This document shows, piece by piece, positions 61,124 to 64,000 of a stretch of DNA of 64,000 bases; positions within the stretch are counted from its first letter, which is position 1; each line of letters starts with the position of its first letter. The notes under the pieces are model-generated. The model was not told the DNA's origin. It saw only the letters and a list, made by a program, of their open reading frames with translations, and did not search any database. The DNA lies in NCBI RefSeq assembly GCF_047345145.1, contig NZ_JBLFER010000001.1, positions 992,001 through 1,056,000 of the forward strand. Reading direction: 5' to 3'. Position numbers and translations under genes: made by a program. The stretch comes from Maribacter_C sp047345145 (GTDB lineage Bacteria; Bacteroidota; Bacteroidia; Flavobacteriales; Flavobacteriaceae).

Positions 61124-61897
61124 TTAATAGCCTTGAAAGGGGCCTGCGAAAGCAATATAGGAACCTGTTGTGGAATAAATTTCATTGATAATATGGTAAT
61201 GGTATTCTTCTTCGCCATCCGAATATTGTGTAGAGCTTGTGTGACCTCCTGAAGAATCTAAATCCGTAGGATAGTCTGCTATAGCGTTACATTTTCTACC
61301 GTAAAGAAAAACACCGTCTAACAAAATACCAGCCAATTCATCATCATCATTGGTAAATGCTTTTGGTTCTAAATGGTAGTGGTAAACACTTGGTCCGATA
61401 TGAGCTCCTGTCCAGTCCAAACTCCCCGCAGCTTGGTCTAAAGTTCCATTTCCTTCTTGATCATTAAAAATATACGAGCCACTTACTGCGACCCCAATAA
61501 TACCTAATTCTGTGGCGACTGTACTTCCTGTTAAGTTGGGACTGGCATCAACCGTAATTGTCGCCGATTGATCACGGTCAGGGATTCTGGTAGGCGTAAG
61601 ACGTACATCTGGTTCCTCCCGATAAAGGTCATTATCCTCACCCCAATAAACGGTTTCATGGTTTGGTAATCCCGTTGTTTCTATAACCACCTCTGAACCA
61701 TCTAAAAATATGGTTGTGGCTTCTTCGTTGAATACAGCAAAAGCAGCGTGAAGTTCTGTAACTACTTCGTCATCATCGGTTCCTTCCTCATCGAGAGGGA
61801 TGTCGGTAACACTATCACTACTGCAAGCAACAAAGCCGATTAAAGCAAAAAAAATTGCTGGAAGTAGTACGGGTAAACTTTTAAATCTCTTTATCAT
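61124..61897 (-). CDS. YHYH domain lipoprotein
   Basis: 257 residues with a lipobox (IGFVACSS). The YHYH domain contains two copies of the eponymous motif: YHYHLEP (near residue 170) and YHYHIINEI (near 232), with GVFLYGRKCN between. The His-rich motifs suggest metal binding, but no activity is known. An acidic linker (EEGTDDDEVV) follows the lipid anchor. It is eight bases before the YwqK gene and heads the tightly packed four-gene part of this module. Confidence 0.87.
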   Translation of the reverse strand: MIKRFKSLPVLLPAIFFALIGFVACSSDSVTDIPLDEEGTDDDEVVTELHAAFAVFNEEATTIFLDGSEVVIETTGLPNHETVYWGEDNDLYREEPDVRLTPTRIPDRDQSATITVDASPNLTGSTVATELGIIGVAVSGSYIFNDQEGNGTLDQAAGSLDWTGAHIGPSVYHYHLEPKAFTNDDDELAGILLDGVFLYGRKCNAIADYPTDLDSSGGHTSSTQYSDGEEEYHYHIINEIYSTTGSYIAFAGPFQGY

Positions 61898-61953
61898 GAT
61901 AGTATATTTTATTTTTAGATGTATTATTTCTTAAAAACTTGTGCCTAACTTCT

Positions 61954-62244
61954 TTAATTTCTTCTTTCCCTTCTTTTAGGTCTTGGAGCCTTTTCAAATT
62001 CTTCAGCTGTTATAAATCCATCCTCATCTAAATCTACTTTATCAAAATTGTCCTTGAGGGGACCTTTTAGTTCTTCCTTAGAAAGTTTACCGTCTTCATT
62101 GGCATCCATCTGTTCAATCATTTCTTCGAAGGTGGGTGGCTTTCTTCTTTCCTGTCTATTTTGAGATTGTCCAAAAGAGCTATTGAAAAAAAGTAATGCG
62201 AAGCCAAAAACCAATACTACTGTTTTAAATGTGTTGTTTTTCAT
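61954..62244 (-). CDS. Small secreted EF-hand protein
   Basis: 96 residues with a signal peptide (MKNNTFKTVVLVFGFALLFF). Two canonical EF-hand loops are seen: DANEDGKLSKEE (near 49-60) and DLDEDGFITAEE (near 73-84), both with Asp at positions 1, 3 and 5 and Glu at 12. It should bind two calcium ions in the periplasm. A basic C-terminal tail (PRPKRRERRN) ends it. It lies 56 bp upstream of the YHYH gene, which makes co-transcription likely. Confidence 0.9.
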   Translation of the reverse strand: MKNNTFKTVVLVFGFALLFFNSSFGQSQNRQERRKPPTFEEMIEQMDANEDGKLSKEELKGPLKDNFDKVDLDEDGFITAEEFEKAPRPKRRERRN

Positions 62245-62350
62245 ACTATGGAATTTTATGTATTTGACAGTTTAGATGTAATCGATTTTACAAACTTGTG
62301 CCCTCCTATGTTAAAAAAAGCACAAAAAAACCCTAACATAAATAACCTCC

Positions 62351-62433
62351 GGGCAAGCCCGCGAGACATTAAAAGGAAAATTAACTTTGATTTCGACGCA
62401 AGCGTCAGAGCATTTTAAATCTCGATTATCGAG
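62351..62433. repeat. Three consecutive tiny-loop hairpins in the gap before the EF-hand gene
   Basis: GGGC-AA-GCCC (62351-62360), GACGC-AA-GCGTC (62395-62406) and CTCGAT-T-ATCGAG (62421-62433) occur within 83 bp. The whole gap from 62245 to 62467 has no gene. The spacing and very short loops are typical of a composite intergenic repeat rather than of a terminator, although transcription attenuation within the module is possible. Confidence 0.55.
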
Positions 62434-62467
62434 TAAAATCAGGGTCTAATCCTATAGTAATGAAATT

Positions 62468-62974
62468 TCAGTGTCTTGGTGGAGGTGGCCTACCTTCCTC
62501 ACCTGGTCCTCTTCGTGGAGGTCCATTTCGACCTGGAGGCCCTTGACGATGTAAAGCATCTTTTATGATGGACTTCAGTAATTCCTTTTGATTATCATTA
62601 CATAACGCACCTACGGCTTTGAAAAATCGAAAGGTTTCCAATTCCTTTATTTTCTCCTTAGCAGCAATCTGAGTAGCTATTGCATCAACTTCCGAATCGT
62701 CAACCGTCTCATCCGATAATCTATCAAATAAGGAATCCTTTAATTCACGAATATCAGCTAGAAGTCCTTTTATATTTTCTCGATGCTCCATTTCTAAATC
62801 TTCGAACTTTTGTGTTTGTGATTCATCAAATTCCAACTGTTTGGCAATAAAGTTACCTGGACCTGGACCTCTTGGTCCATTCTTATCTGTGGTACTAAAG
62901 TGTTTGAACAAGAAGAAAGCGTTCATTAGCACAAGTAAACCCAATAAGATATATAAGAGTAAATTTTTCTTCAT
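62468..62974 (-). CDS. Periplasmic Spy/CpxP-like sensor protein
   Basis: 168 residues with an N-terminal signal anchor (about 4-22). The mature part is helical, with LEFDESQTQKFEDLEMEHRE and a LxxQxxxxxxL-type pattern typical of heavy-metal-sensor/Spy-like proteins. It ends in a proline-, glycine- and arginine-rich tail (RNGPPRRGPGEEGRPPPPRH). It is five bases after the anti-sigma gene, so it probably provides the periplasmic input to the third sigma circuit. The ligand is unknown. Confidence 0.8.
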   Translation of the reverse strand: MKKNLLLYILLGLLVLMNAFFLFKHFSTTDKNGPRGPGPGNFIAKQLEFDESQTQKFEDLEMEHRENIKGLLADIRELKDSLFDRLSDETVDDSEVDAIATQIAAKEKIKELETFRFFKAVGALCNDNQKELLKSIIKDALHRQGPPGRNGPPRRGPGEEGRPPPPRH

Positions 62975-62979
62975 ATCGT

Positions 62980-63309
62980 CTAGTTTTGGTACAGGTATGA
63001 ATCGGTAGTTGTTTCCGACAATCCGTAGACTTCGGCAAAATTTTCCACATTCTCGCCATAGTCACTATCTGAGTTATACGATAACAAAGCGAATGCATTT
63101 AAAATTACAAAACACAAGAGAGCAGCAGCTTGATATCTTGGGGTAAACCAATTTAAATAACGCACTCCTTCTGCCTTTTCAACATCTTGCTGTGCCATTC
63201 TATTGAGCACTTTTTCTTTGAAGAAAGGTGGTGTTTTAGCGGTATCAATATTTGAAACACTATCTAGTGCGTCTTCTACTAACTGGTCGATATTTGGTCT
63301 ATTTTTCAT
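62980..63309 (-). CDS. Probable anti-sigma factor, short single-pass membrane protein
   Basis: 109 residues: a short cytoplasmic part (IDQLVEDALDSVSNIDTAKT), one membrane helix (about 54-70, YQAAALLCFVILNAFALL), and a short periplasmic tail. It has no zinc motif and no repeats. Placement between an ECF sigma gene and a Spy-like sensor is the reason for the call. It is 53 bp downstream of the sigma gene. Confidence 0.7.
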   Translation of the reverse strand: MKNRPNIDQLVEDALDSVSNIDTAKTPPFFKEKVLNRMAQQDVEKAEGVRYLNWFTPRYQAAALLCFVILNAFALLSYNSDSDYGENVENFAEVYGLSETTTDSYLYQN

Positions 63310-63362
63310 GTGTCTAGGCCTTTGGTCTTCTCTTTAGATGCATAATTTTCAAAAAACTTGCG

Positions 63363-63950
63363 TCAGTATCCTTCTTTTTTATAATAGTCATATAGCAAGG
63401 TCTTCAAATTTTTTTTCGCTCGGAACAACAATGATTCAATGGATGAGATACTCTTCTCCGTTATCTCACTAACTTCTTGATAACTCAAATCATCAATCTT
63501 ATTTAAAGTATAAACTATTCTTTGGGATTCGGGCAATTTGTTTATTGCTGCGAATAGGATTTCACTTTTCTCCTTGTTCTCCAATTGTATACCGGGGTGA
63601 TTAAACTCTGTGAAATACGAACTCCGGTCTATTGGGGTATCGTTTCCTAACAGGGACTGCATAAATCCGAAGCGTTTTTTGGTGTTTTTCTTACGGATGA
63701 ATTCCAAACATTTATTCGTTGTGATTCTATATATCCAAGTGGATAGTTTTGAATCGCCCTTAAATTTTTCAATGGAATTAAAAACCTCGACAAAAACCTC
63801 CTGTGCAATATCCTCAGCATCTTCTTGGTTGGGCACAAAAGAAATGCAAGTACCAAAAACCTTTTGCTGGTATTCATCCAGTAGCTGACCATAGGCCTGA
63901 TTCGTTCCTTCTTGTAAAGCCGCAATGAACTTTTCTTCTTCCAATAGCAA
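63363..63950 (-). CDS. ECF-type RNA polymerase sigma factor
   Basis: 195 residues. Region 2 holds LDEYQQKVFGTC and NQEDAEDIAQEVFVEVFNSIEKF; region 4 holds LPESQRIVYTLNKIDDLSYQEVSEI and SISSIESLLFRAKKNL. The only usable start is a TTG at 63950 (or a second TTG six bases later), as an in-frame stop lies six codons upstream. It heads the operon with an anti-sigma and a Spy-like protein, upstream of the EF-hand/YHYH/SCO module. The 50 bp before it show no clear promoter. Confidence 0.92.
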   Translation of the reverse strand: MLLEEEKFIAALQEGTNQAYGQLLDEYQQKVFGTCISFVPNQEDAEDIAQEVFVEVFNSIEKFKGDSKLSTWIYRITTNKCLEFIRKKNTKKRFGFMQSLLGNDTPIDRSSYFTEFNHPGIQLENKEKSEILFAAINKLPESQRIVYTLNKIDDLSYQEVSEITEKSISSIESLLFRAKKNLKTLLYDYYKKEGY

Positions 63951-64000
63951 GATTTGAAGTCCAAATTACATAAATTAAACGATTTCAAAACCCTACCTTT

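Overview
The window looks like an ordinary chromosomal segment of a marine Flavobacteriaceae bacterium (Bacteroidota). The evidence is the low GC content, promoters of the Bacteroidota type (TTTG ... TAnnTTTG), a SerB-like/SerA fusion, a CarB that lacks its allosteric domain, C-minus (type B) L31, and many Bacteroidota-specific families (DUF4252, DUF4199, DUF6263, DUF6624, SatD, YHYH). The species cannot be named from this sequence alone. No rRNA, tRNA, CRISPR array, prophage or complete insertion sequence was seen.

Layout. 1-7.1 kb: yihY (cut by the window edge) and nadC, rlmH, a phosphatase-PGDH fusion, then a satD - DUF3307 - alpha/beta hydrolase operon whose whole upstream gap is filled by four spaced copies of one palindrome. 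7.1-17.2 kb: rdgB, a DEAD-box helicase with a long leader, a GH13 amylase lipoprotein, VOC/SRPBCC genes, trmH, cobB, a haem-binding protein, purB. 17.2-21 kb: mscS and an ECF sigma - anti-sigma - DUF4252 x3 operon. 21.2-29.7 kb: two tandem S41 lipoproteases, then a cobalamin locus (riboswitch and btuB on minus, btuF-btuC-btuD on plus). 29.7-38.1 kb: rmuC, a hotdog thioesterase, the oxidative pentose-phosphate genes pgl-zwf and divergent gnd, a GIY-YIG-like gene, chrA. 38.2-45.2 kb: carB, rpmH (55 aa), DUF6263, a lytic transglycosylase and a GNAT gene with a terminator-bearing leader. 45.3-54.4 kb: a zinc metalloprotease, mtaB, a GlmU-like protein, rpmE type B, DUF4199, a glycosyltransferase and a phosphohexomutase. 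54.4-56.4 kb: a 52-aa ORF coupled to the mutase, and an MsbA-like exporter. 56.4-64 kb: a 214-bp MITE-like element, a second ECF sigma - membrane protein - periplasmic sensor operon, and a third ECF sigma module followed by EF-hand, YHYH, YwqK, SCO and beta-propeller envelope proteins.

How the genes work together. The clearest physiological units are cobalamin uptake under riboswitch control, the oxidative pentose-phosphate branch, and three separate ECF sigma/anti-sigma circuits, each linked to secreted small proteins. The strongest candidates for something under-described are the SatD regulator (a nucleotide-cyclase-like palm fold joined to an HTH, with four operators spaced 28-29 bp), the envelope/metal module at 58.8-63.9 kb, the 52-aa ORF at 54366, and the short-transcript leader at 44734.
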